30,289 bases of DNA from positions 1 through 30,289 of the forward strand of contig CBFDCR010000063.1 of assembly GCA_965603365.1 (NCBI GenBank), in the 5' to 3' direction. Origin of the DNA: JAHELQ01 sp965603365 (GTDB taxonomy: Bacteria > Acidobacteriota > Aminicenantia > UBA2199). Under the pieces are notes generated by a model. The model worked only from the letters and a program-made list of their open reading frames with translations. It had not been told where the DNA came from and made no database searches. Below are positions 15,423-23,108 of the stretch, piece by piece. Every line of letters begins with the position of its first letter. Position 1 is the stretch's first letter. Both the position numbers and the translations under genes were made by a program.

Positions 15423-16439
15423 ATGGCGAAGAACTTAGCTATAGCCGTAACAATAATTCTATTTGCCTTCTCCAATCTGGCAGCCGAAAAGTTGGCCACC
15501 CTGCCGGGCTTGTTGAGTCCCGACACCATGGCGGTCGATGATGAGCGTATCTATGTGACCGAGGGAGCCACAGTATTCATCTATTCACTGGAAGGCTATC
15601 GCTTAATTAAGAAATTCGGACAAAGGGGAGAGGGACCGGCGGAATTTCCCACCCTACCCGGCCTGCCGCTCATAGTGAGGAGCGAAGAAGACCACCTCTT
15701 GATCAACAGCGCCAACCGGATCTCTTTCTTCAGCAAAGATGGTCGGTTTATCAAAATGCTAAAATCCAAAGGGGGAACGCTGTTTTCGGGGATATTTCAA
15801 CCCATCAAGGATAAGTTCGTCGGTTTGGGTGTTACCGCCGAGGATGAGACCCTCTACAACTGTGTTAATCTCCACGATTCCCAGCTATACAAAATCAAGA
15901 TCATCGCTAAGGTAAAGCGGTCGGCCCAGCAGGCCGGCCCCATAAAATTATTCAGCGACAATCTGGGTTTTCAGACCTACAAAGACCGGATCTTCCTGCT
16001 GGCCTCCCAGGATTTCGTTATCGACATCCTGGACATAGACGGCAACAAAATCAATACGATAAAGAGAGATTATAAAAGAGTCCCCTTTACCGACAAAGAC
16101 AAAGAGGAGATATTCGCGGCGATAAAGGCCAATCCCCAGCAGAGACAGTTTTTTGAAGTCTTGAAGCAGCGGATGGTTTTCCCGAAATATTTTCCGGCTG
16201 TTGTCAACATTTTTGTTGCCGATGATTTGCTGCATGTGGTGACCTGGAAACGGGACAAAGACAGGTTCGAGTTTTTCATCTACGATTGCGACGGCAAGTT
16301 TATAAAAAAGATGTTTGTGGGCTTTCGCATGAGAGAGGCTCTGCAGCCTTTCCCGGCAGCCTTCAATAACCGCAAGGTGTACCAGCTCATAGAAAATGAA
16401 AACGAGGAGTGGGAGCTGCACGCCTCCAACCTGGAATAG
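15423..16439 (+). CDS. Secreted six-bladed beta-propeller protein
   Basis: 338 residues from the ATG at 15423, supported by AAGGAGG at 15411-15417; an in-frame ATG at 15396 has no such site and would spoil the signal peptide. Residues 1-20 are a signal peptide (NLAIAVTIILFAFSNLAA). The mature part has propeller-type repeats, such as PDTMAVDDERIYVTEG...VFIYSLEGYRLIKKFG followed by a GQRGEGPAEF loop, and later DFVIDILDIDGNKI and FEFFIYDCDGKFIKKM. Proteins of this kind are abundant in several uncultivated anaerobic lineages. The ligand or substrate is unknown, and no link to the hydrogenase genes is visible apart from position. Confidence 0.75.
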   Translation: MAKNLAIAVTIILFAFSNLAAEKLATLPGLLSPDTMAVDDERIYVTEGATVFIYSLEGYRLIKKFGQRGEGPAEFPTLPGLPLIVRSEEDHLLINSANRISFFSKDGRFIKMLKSKGGTLFSGIFQPIKDKFVGLGVTAEDETLYNCVNLHDSQLYKIKIIAKVKRSAQQAGPIKLFSDNLGFQTYKDRIFLLASQDFVIDILDIDGNKINTIKRDYKRVPFTDKDKEEIFAAIKANPQQRQFFEVLKQRMVFPKYFPAVVNIFVADDLLHVVTWKRDKDRFEFFIYDCDGKFIKKMFVGFRMREALQPFPAAFNNRKVYQLIENENEEWELHASNLE

Positions 16440-16455
16440 CGATTATTGATACCGG

Positions 16456-16612
16456 TTGCCTGCTTATGTCTCGCTTCATGGCTAAAAAATACCATAAATG
16501 TGAAAAAACACAAGGACTTTTTCCCAATTCCGGGAAAAAACCCCACCACTTCCTATTACATTAACACCCCCCTTACCAATGTCAGGCTTTTTGGACATCG
16601 CCGGGGTTTTTT
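16456..16612. repeat. Third, most decayed copy of the island repeat
   Basis: Bases 16456-16551 match 22744-22840 with only small changes: the first eight codons of the AAA ATPase (minus strand, MKRDISRQ) and about 70 bases upstream of it, including the inverted repeat TTTTTCCC/GGGAAAAA. Bases 16576-16612 match 26315-26351 (shared core CATCGCCGGGGTTTTT), which lies upstream of the other ATPase copy. The rest of the ATPase is gone. The remnant lies just beyond the 3' end of the helicase gene. The stretch 16613-16668 shows nothing else. Confidence 0.8.
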
Positions 16613-16668
16613 CAGTTCGGAATTTCAGGAATTTTTAAAGAAAGGCCCTCTGTTTCAGGTTAGAATAA

Positions 16669-18870
16669 TCATATAAGCTCTAATGATGAGGCCATTAGCT
16701 CAATTTTAAGGCCAACAATGTCAGTTACTCTCTCAGCCATCGCTTCAGACCACAGATGATTGGGTAAACATTTCGAAAACTTTGAGAAAATATAGCGGGG
16801 GATCTTTCGCGATAACTTTTTGTTCAAGGCCTCCAATTGAGAAGGGTTCATCTCTTTAATCTGAGACAATAATTCTAAAATAGTTGAGACCAGATGATCT
16901 CGATCCCCTGACTCGGCTTTCACTTCCACCCATCTATAGTTTGATGTCACCTCACCAATCTCTTGCTGGCCAAACAATAATGCAAGAGTACGATTGATCC
17001 TGTCCCCGGCAAATGTCCATAATTGAAGTATCCCCGAATCTGAGACGGTGATGATCCACTTACCATCCCGCCATGAAAGAAAGCGATGTTCCTCCCGCAC
17101 AGCACCGATACCCTCTCTTGCTTCACCATCAAGAAACTCTGGAAGATCCTTTTCAAATAAAATTTTTCCTGCTTCCTTAGCAACCTCACGTGGGACATCT
17201 CCCCCAGCAAACACAAACCAGCGGGGGGCACTTCCGGCTTTCTTTCGTTTCGCCATTACTTGCCTGTTTTTGGTATTTACCCTTTCTGCCTCCCATTCAA
17301 TCCCCCCTAACACAAACAGGAAAGGTACTGAAAGGGATTCGACAAATGAGGAATCCAGGGTCCCTACCTGCTTTTTTCCTTCTATGACATCATACATGGG
17401 AGCACTGTCGAAACAGGCAAAGAGACGCCTCCAATTGGAACCGAGAAACTTTTTCTCCCCAGTCTCGCCGATGACCAATTCACCATCCACATCCCGGAGA
17501 TATTGCTTGTGAATCATGGCGTCTACCAGTTCCAGAAATTCTTGTTGAGTAATACTGGAGAAACAATACGCCCCGGATAGGACATTCCAGGCTTCTTCGC
17601 TTTTTATTCCATTGTTTTGCAGGCTGAGACAAAGCAATTGATGGGCCAGGAGATGATAGGCTTTCCTTGACAGTCGGAGGGATTCGGATATTCCCCTCAG
17701 TCCCAGGTTGACCACCGCCGTTAAAACCAGTAAATCTTTTCGCGAGGTGCACAGCCCTCTAAAAAACTGTTTCCTCCCTTGCCGCCTGCCGGTTCTGCCC
17801 ACCCGCTGTAAAAAAGCACTGGGACTGACCAGAGTGCCTACCTGGATTACCTGATCCAGTTCACCAATATCAATCCCCAACTCCAGCGTCGAGGTACTGA
17901 TAATGGCATGTAAGCCGGTCACATCCCTATATTTTATAAGCCTTTCGGCGTCCTCCCGATAATATTTACTCACGGAAGAATGATGGGTGCGTACATTTAC
18001 AAGATTTCGTGTGCCCCGTAAATCGTTCATTTTTCCAACTGCGGCGGCCAGTTCTTCTGTTTTTTTACGGGATCTGCCAAAAACAATGGACTTCTGGTTG
18101 GGCAGCAACTTGTAAAGGACTTTGAATTGCCGAATATGAGATTTTTCTGTCTCTTCCTCATCATCCCTTTGACTGTCAAAAAAGTGAATCCGGTAATCTT
18201 TTTCTTTATGCTGCCCGGATGGAACGTACACCCTTTTACCGGGTTCTCGGTTGGCGCCCGCCAACCACTTTAACATCTCCTCCGGATTGCCAACGGTAGC
18301 GGTCATCGCAATCCTCTGGAAGGGTATATTCAAGGTCCCTTCGAGTCTCTCCAACAGGGATACCAGGTGGCCTCCCCGATCCCCAAAAGCGAAATTATGG
18401 GCCTCATCGATAATAACGATCTCCAGTTCTGCAAACAACCTTGTCCAACCGGCCTTTCTCAATAAGATGGCCTCAAGTGATTCCGGGGTAGTTAGCAATA
18501 AATGGGGGGGATTTACAAACTGCTTGATCTTTTCCTTCTGATCAACATCCCCATGCCATTTAAAACATTGGAGACCGCACTTCTCTGCATATTTTTTAGC
18601 CCTATGATCAATATCATTGAGAAGGGCACGAAGGGGAGCAAGGTAGAGTATCTGAACGCTTTCTTTTTTATCACGAGCCGCCCGGGTTAAAGCGGGAAAA
18701 AGAACAGCCTCAGTTTTCCCCCCGGCGGTTGGAGCTTCGATAATGCAGTCACTGCCTTCCAGGATGACCGGAATCGCCTTTAATTGAATCTCCGAAAACC
18801 CGCCTTCCCATTCCTCCACTATATCTTTAAATGCCGTATGGACCATACAAAGAACTTTTTCATGGGACAA
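16669..18870 (-). CDS. Lhr-like DEAH-box helicase (BrxHI-type)
   Basis: 733 residues. TTG start at 18870, chosen because AGGAGG stands six bases before it; the next in-frame ATG (18846) has no ribosome site. Superfamily 2 helicase motifs run in order: Walker A APTAGGKTEA, LAPLRALLNDI, TTPESLEA, DEAH box VIIDEAHNF, MTATVGNPEEM, STSTLELGIDIGELD and QRVGRTGRRQG. This is the pattern of Lhr-family helicases and of BrxHI of type 2 BREX. The C-terminal 330 residues are an extension I cannot assign. It follows the BrxD-type ATPase gene by 30 bases and should be in the same operon. Antiviral function is inferred from the pairing. Base composition is more AT-rich than the hydrogenase genes, which fits transfer. 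Confidence 0.88.
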   Translation of the reverse strand: MSHEKVLCMVHTAFKDIVEEWEGGFSEIQLKAIPVILEGSDCIIEAPTAGGKTEAVLFPALTRAARDKKESVQILYLAPLRALLNDIDHRAKKYAEKCGLQCFKWHGDVDQKEKIKQFVNPPHLLLTTPESLEAILLRKAGWTRLFAELEIVIIDEAHNFAFGDRGGHLVSLLERLEGTLNIPFQRIAMTATVGNPEEMLKWLAGANREPGKRVYVPSGQHKEKDYRIHFFDSQRDDEEETEKSHIRQFKVLYKLLPNQKSIVFGRSRKKTEELAAAVGKMNDLRGTRNLVNVRTHHSSVSKYYREDAERLIKYRDVTGLHAIISTSTLELGIDIGELDQVIQVGTLVSPSAFLQRVGRTGRRQGRKQFFRGLCTSRKDLLVLTAVVNLGLRGISESLRLSRKAYHLLAHQLLCLSLQNNGIKSEEAWNVLSGAYCFSSITQQEFLELVDAMIHKQYLRDVDGELVIGETGEKKFLGSNWRRLFACFDSAPMYDVIEGKKQVGTLDSSFVESLSVPFLFVLGGIEWEAERVNTKNRQVMAKRKKAGSAPRWFVFAGGDVPREVAKEAGKILFEKDLPEFLDGEAREGIGAVREEHRFLSWRDGKWIITVSDSGILQLWTFAGDRINRTLALLFGQQEIGEVTSNYRWVEVKAESGDRDHLVSTILELLSQIKEMNPSQLEALNKKLSRKIPRYIFSKFSKCLPNHLWSEAMAERVTDIVGLKIELMASSLELI

Positions 18871-18900
18871 TATCTCCTCCTATTTATCTTTATACTCTTT

Positions 18901-21768
18901 TTACTCCTTAAGAATATGCCCAATTTCCCTGGATTCTGCGCTGTGTTCCATCGGGATCCCGAAAAATTCATTTAAATCGACACCGGGATTTTCTTCACAG
19001 ATGTCCAGGATGTGAATTAATTCCCTCAAAATCGGTCTCGGTTTACGAGTTATACTTCCATTTCCGAATGCCGTCCATTCCTGAACCTGCCTTTTGAGAA
19101 AATCATCCGTTACAGAATTACCGGAATCCCAATTATAAGCAATACCATGTATGTCACGAATTTTGCCGGTCACTGAAATAAGACGGTCTTCGTTCAAACC
19201 TTCCAGGCATATAACCGGTTGTCTCACACTTACTATTCCAGTCCGGCCAGTCGGTACAATCACTCGATCAGCCAGAGCTTCATAGCTCTTCAAACCTGTC
19301 CGATCATCCTCAAAAAAAGTATCCGTCCCCGTAAAAATCAATAGGCAGCCGGGGAATCCATTCTTACCTGTTTCGTCAATCAACAATCGCAGGGTTTCCA
19401 GGGCCTGTTCTCGCTGGCGGGTATGGGGAAATTTTCGTATTAATTCCAACTCGTCCACCATAAGCAGGAGACCTTTGAATCGGCTGCCGGCAATAATTTC
19501 AAGTAAAGCCCGCATCCGTTGAAACACCTGATTGGCTTCCAGATATCCCCTAACCCCGATTTCGTTTAATGATTTTGTCGGCATTGATCGGCTGCCGCTG
19601 AGCCAGGCCACAGCAGTGGAAGAAGTCGCTCGATCTCCCGTGAGCCTGGCCCGGTAAAACGCCCGCAAAGCGGGTGAAAAGCATGGTTCAATATTCGCTA
19701 TCGCTGCCAATTGCGATTCAATTCGCTCTTCCACCAGGGGCCTTAATTTCTCCCTTGCCGAACTGTCAAAGGCGTTTAAACCTTCAACCTGGGCCGTTTT
19801 ACGATGCACCGCCAACAGCCAGGACTCCAATACATCGGCCAACGCACTGGAGTCGCGCTTTTCGGGTGTTCGGAGCCCGTTAACAATTCCTGAAAAAAAT
19901 ACCGGGAGATCTGATAATGGTTGATCCGGACCAATGTTTATTAGAGACATCACATACTCGTTATCAAGGGCATATTGTCGAAGCCAGGAACAAAGAAACG
20001 TTTTGCCTGCTCCATACGGCCCTCTTATGAATTTGAAGGCAGATTTACCGGTGTGAATTTCCGTCAGCAATTCAATCAAATGCTCCCTGGCAATCTCCTG
20101 ACCTACCACAAGAAGGTCGAGATGCTTTTCTGGCACTACTCCCTGGCGAAGGGCGTTAATCACATCACGGGCTGCAAATTTTTCAATTTCACCTTTACGC
20201 TGCTGGCTGTTACCAATCCACTCGTAAATGTTTACGTTTCGGGTGCTTTTTACACGTATCGGGAGATTCCCTGCACTTTTCAATTTTGCCACTATTTCTG
20301 CCATATGGGCTTTGGTCAAAAACCATTCAAAACCGTGATGCCGGGATGCCCGTTCAATATCCTGCTCTGTAAGGGATTTGGTTTCCTTTATAAGGGATAG
20401 TATCACCTGCTCATCATCCTCCAGTTCCAGGAACGTTCTCTTTATCTCATCTAAACCGGGAATCGGTGCAGATTCTTTCTTTGCTGAATCGATTTCCTCT
20501 ATATCTGGAGTGACATCCTGGATGATCTTATCTTTCGACTCCGATTGATTCTCAAAATCAACTGCATCCACTTTCCCCCGTCCTATTAATCGATCGATGA
20601 GTTCACTCTTAACCCCGGATATCGGAATGCCTAACTTTCGGCATATATTGGAAAGCTCAACCCGTCGAAGACGATTTAACATCGATTGTTCAGACCATGG
20701 GCTTTCCACCAATCGTCTAATTTTCACTTCCTTAGTACCACTGGTCTTCAAAAAACTGGCCGAAAGAATATCATAAAGCTGGTCAATGGACAGGTTCTGA
20801 AAAAACTGTGTGAGCACTTCGTTATCCATTACTCTTTCTTCAGGTTCCTCCGGTAATTTCTTTTCCGCTTTTATCTCTTCGGCATTTTCTAAGTCCCGCC
20901 CTTGATCAAAATGTTCAATTAAATTACCAATCACCTCTGCTTTTACACCGCTCACGGGAGCTTTAGTCCGCCGACACAAATCTCTCAACTCTTCGATGTG
21001 TAAAAAATCCAATACTTCACCCGGTGGTATGAGGGCATTGATAATCCGCTGAATTTGCTCCTCTTTGCTGCCGGTCAACAGTAATCCTGTTTTATCAAGG
21101 ATATTAGATAATTGTGTTTTCGTCATGGCACTTAATAGGCGGCCATAAGAATTATTTTCAAGATCAATCCCCCATGCCCTGCGAATTTGTAATGCCACTT
21201 CATCCGCCACAACATAATCATTTTCATGTATCAAAACAAGACCGGTAGCGAGTAAATGATTTCTGGCAGATATATAAGCACCGGAAAAATCTGAAATTTG
21301 TATTATATCCGGATGATGTTCTAACAGCAAATGCTCTCTGGTCCAAATTCCCAATTCTTCGCGAAGAGACTGTAGCAACAGCGCTTCACTCCTCTCTATT
21401 ACGTCATCTTCCCAGGCGGTTTTTAATACTTTTAAATATAATGGATAATTCTTTTCTTTAGAGAGTCCTTTCCCTGATTCAGCCTTTGCCGCCATCTCTT
21501 GTGTCTCAGTTAAAGCCTTTTCCTGGAATCCCTCAATCGAATGCAAATGAACCGCCTCTTCAAGAAGGAGCTTTAAAAATGCGTATGTGGGGGGGCGGCT
21601 GGGTGCCAATACTTTGGCAACATAGGTAAGTGAATTTAACGCGTCGGCTATTTCCTGAATAATCACCGTCCGCGGCAACCTCAAATTTACTGTCTCATCT
21701 ACTTTGTCAGCCGCTATTTTATCCAATGCCGAATCGGAATATTGCCCTAAAATTTCCTGAATATTCAT
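18901..21768 (-). CDS. BrxD-type (DUF2791) ATPase with SAP-like repeats
   Basis: 955 residues, far longer than a usual BrxD of roughly 400-450. Parts in order: an unassigned helical N-terminal region (1-205); four SAP-like helix pairs at about 215-247, 255-287, 323-355 and 366-398, each with the form L-xx-[IL]-x8-[ST]-G-x-K-xx-x-I-xx-[IL]I (for example LCRRTKAPVSGVKAEVIGNL); a charged linker; a winged-helix-like segment (445-518); and the BrxD ATPase from about 525 to the end, with Walker A GPYGAGKT (583-590) and Walker B LLLMVDELE (767-775). SAP motifs bind DNA in other proteins. A GGAGGG ribosome site precedes the ATG. BrxD is the partner of the BrxHI helicase in type 2 BREX; the helicase gene follows here, but no pglX, pglZ or other BREX gene is in the window. 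Confidence 0.87.
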   Translation of the reverse strand: MNIQEILGQYSDSALDKIAADKVDETVNLRLPRTVIIQEIADALNSLTYVAKVLAPSRPPTYAFLKLLLEEAVHLHSIEGFQEKALTETQEMAAKAESGKGLSKEKNYPLYLKVLKTAWEDDVIERSEALLLQSLREELGIWTREHLLLEHHPDIIQISDFSGAYISARNHLLATGLVLIHENDYVVADEVALQIRRAWGIDLENNSYGRLLSAMTKTQLSNILDKTGLLLTGSKEEQIQRIINALIPPGEVLDFLHIEELRDLCRRTKAPVSGVKAEVIGNLIEHFDQGRDLENAEEIKAEKKLPEEPEERVMDNEVLTQFFQNLSIDQLYDILSASFLKTSGTKEVKIRRLVESPWSEQSMLNRLRRVELSNICRKLGIPISGVKSELIDRLIGRGKVDAVDFENQSESKDKIIQDVTPDIEEIDSAKKESAPIPGLDEIKRTFLELEDDEQVILSLIKETKSLTEQDIERASRHHGFEWFLTKAHMAEIVAKLKSAGNLPIRVKSTRNVNIYEWIGNSQQRKGEIEKFAARDVINALRQGVVPEKHLDLLVVGQEIAREHLIELLTEIHTGKSAFKFIRGPYGAGKTFLCSWLRQYALDNEYVMSLINIGPDQPLSDLPVFFSGIVNGLRTPEKRDSSALADVLESWLLAVHRKTAQVEGLNAFDSSAREKLRPLVEERIESQLAAIANIEPCFSPALRAFYRARLTGDRATSSTAVAWLSGSRSMPTKSLNEIGVRGYLEANQVFQRMRALLEIIAGSRFKGLLLMVDELELIRKFPHTRQREQALETLRLLIDETGKNGFPGCLLIFTGTDTFFEDDRTGLKSYEALADRVIVPTGRTGIVSVRQPVICLEGLNEDRLISVTGKIRDIHGIAYNWDSGNSVTDDFLKRQVQEWTAFGNGSITRKPRPILRELIHILDICEENPGVDLNEFFGIPMEHSAESREIGHILKE

Positions 21769-22083
21769 TAGAACATCCCTCCTCTATCTCTTAGTTTAAA
21801 TTTTTCACTATATAAATGAAAATTATTGGAAATAGTGTCAATGAAATATCGAATCTGTCTGAATTTCCTTCGCCGCCGAAGCATCTACTTTATCTCCACT
21901 TCTTATTTATAAAGTAATTATTCCCAGTATATTAACTATATGCCATTTTCCCAACCACTAAATTAGGCATTAACTTTGACGAATATATTGAATACCACAA
22001 TTCCAAAAAAATAACAAGTCAAAGATAACCAAAAACCATGATTGGTGCGTAGATGTGTGTTCATCATAAAGGCGAACAGGCTA
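21769..22083. other. AT-rich spacer upstream of the ATPase-helicase operon
   Basis: Holds the 5' region of the BrxD-type gene. On the minus strand a TTGACA (complement of 21836-21841) is followed by TA-rich sequence (TTTATATAG, complement of 21809-21817), but spacing is 19-21 bases, so the promoter call is weak. A 6-bp inverted repeat, CACTAT (21806-21811) and ATAGTG (21832-21837), brackets this stretch and could be an operator. The remainder has no convincing gene; a 60-codon minus-strand frame (21963-22145) is noted among the rejected items. Confidence 0.35.
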
Positions 22084-22167
22084 TCAAAGACTGAAAAAAT
22101 CCATATAAAAAATCTTTCCACTGATGAGTGACGAAAAAATGACATTGGAGTCGACGACGATTTTCAT
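22084..22167 (-). pseudogene. Truncated PIN-domain toxin, copy 1
   Basis: The first 17-18 codons read MKIVVDSNVIFSSLISGK, the start of a VapC-like PIN nuclease with its first catalytic aspartate (D6). After this the frame runs into unrelated sequence and stops at 27 residues, where a whole PIN protein has about 130. The ATG overlaps the stop of a second small frame (ATGA), the classical antitoxin-toxin arrangement. The same fragment recurs at 25605-25694 with a different tail. Confidence 0.6.
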
Positions 22168-22274
22168 TTAATAGGCAGATCCTTTTTGTATCGATCCCAG
22201 GCTCGCTGTCGAATCTGTTCTAATTTTTGCATGTATTCTTCTTCAGTAAGATTTATGTTGTCCCGAAAATTCCT
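22164..22274 (-). pseudogene. Tail of a small antitoxin-like gene, copy 1
   Basis: An open frame of 36 codons ending in ...LEQIRQRAWDRYKKDLPIK, highly charged and helical, without a credible start codon in front. Its TGA overlaps the PIN ATG. By position it is the end of the antitoxin-like partner of the PIN toxin. An identical stretch lies at 25691-25801. Identity as an antitoxin is inferred only from the overlap and charge. Confidence 0.4.
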
Positions 22275-22308
22275 TTAAGGCATCATATTGAGAAAAATAC
22301 GGGACAGT

Positions 22309-22767
22309 CTAGAAATCCGGCACCCCAAAAGAGAGGGGAGACAGGGGCAAAAAATCGGCCTTGCCCACCGGGAAGGGACTTTCACCAAAAAAGAGACCCA
22401 GCAGAGATCCGGCACAACAAATGGCCAGTCCCGGAACCTCCTCGGCAAAGTATTTCAGGCTGGTCAGGGCCCGGGGGCAATGCTGGATTTCATCGAAGAT
22501 GAGTAGATCGTTTGCGGAATCGATGGGGGCATTTACATAGAAGCTGAGTTCGTCCAGAATCCGCCGGGGTTTAAGATCCGGGGTGAATATTTTTTTTACC
22601 TGATTGTCCTCCTCGAAGTTAAAGTAATGATATTGGGGAAAACATTGCTGCCCAAACGCCTTGAGAATATAAGTTTTGCCCACCTGGCGGGCCCCTTTGA
22701 CAATCAAGGGATTGCGCCGTTTACGCTCTTTCCACGCCTCCAATTGCCTGCTTATGTCTCGCTTCAT
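22309..22767 (-). pseudogene. Truncated AAA ATPase (DUF4143 family), copy 1
   Basis: About 152 residues from the ATG at 22767 (MKRDISRQLEAW). Walker A is GARQVGKT and Walker B is LLIFDEIQHCPRALTSLKYF, the hallmark of the AAA_14/DUF4143 family, which normally runs to about 380-420 residues. The frame stops just after ADFLPLSPLSFGVPDF, where a full protein continues through PLSFxEFL into the rest of the ATPase and the DUF4143 domain. No ribosome site precedes the ATG. The same breakpoint occurs in copy 2, so truncation came before duplication. Confidence 0.8.
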
Positions 22768-22840
22768 GTCTAAAATAATACCATAAATGTAAAAAAACAC
22801 AAGGACTTTTTCCCAATTCCGGGAAAAAACCCCACCACTT

Positions 22841-23033
22841 ATTGAATATGCAATCGCTCTAAAAAATCATCAAATAGGATTATGTTTTTGACATCTCGGT
22901 CCAATAAGCCTCTATACAGTTTTTTGTCACTTGGAGGCGATAGGGGACACTCAATAGATTGTGATACCTGTCGGCTCTTTTACCAGTGAATTTCAGCCAT
23001 CCCCGGCAGCCGCCTCCCTTCTGTCAAAATTTA
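22841..23033. other. Spacer with a possible gene remnant
   Basis: No complete gene. On the minus strand one frame stays open for about 48 codons up to a stop near 22842 and ends in DVKNIILFDDFLERLHIQ, which looks protein-like but has no start codon. It may be the end of a lost gene cut off when the repeat and TIR gene came together. I cannot assign it. Confidence 0.25.
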
Positions 23034-23062
23034 TTGACATTTATATCGTTATAAGTTATCAT
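23022..23062 (+). promoter_or_regulatory. Promoter with overlapping inverted repeat for the TIR gene
   Basis: TTGACA (23034-23039), 17-base spacer, TATCAT (23057-23062): a good sigma70-type promoter with start near 23069. The -35 box is the right arm of a perfect inverted repeat, TGTCAA (23022-23027), six bases, TTGACA (23034-23039), a possible operator. The ribosome site AAGGAG (23095-23100) precedes the ATG at 23109. Confidence 0.6.
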
Positions 23063-23108
23063 TTTTATCATGAAAGGCATTGACAACATTTATCAAGGAG
23101 AGTGAAAG

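Larger units (their letters stand above)
22114..22770. repeat. 657-bp direct repeat, copy 1
   Basis: Matches 25641-26297 base for base in register (constant offset 3527, no gaps). From 22114 to 22513 I find no difference; from 22514 to 22767 there are about 20 differences. It contains a PIN-toxin start, the tail of a small upstream gene and a truncated AAA ATPase, all on the minus strand. Beyond 22770 the sequence instead matches the third copy at 16456-16551, up to 22840. Confidence 0.93.

Noticed and set aside
16446..16676. Plus-strand frame of 76 codons after the propeller gene
   Set aside because: It spans the decayed repeat remnant and the tail of the convergent helicase region, with no ribosome site or recognisable protein.
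16669..21768. Complete BREX or DISARM locus
   Set aside because: Only BrxD-like and helicase genes are present. No pglX methylase, pglZ, brxC/pglY, or DISARM methylase and DUF1998 partners occur on either side.
21963..22145. Minus-strand frame of 60 codons, hydrophobic
   Set aside because: It begins inside the repeat in a different frame from the PIN toxin and has no ribosome site. The downstream part could be the end of a lost membrane protein, but nothing supports a gene now.
22227..22506. Plus-strand frames of 72-91 codons, repeated at 25754-26033
   Set aside because: They are antisense to the truncated ATPase; their exact conservation follows from the DNA identity of the repeat.
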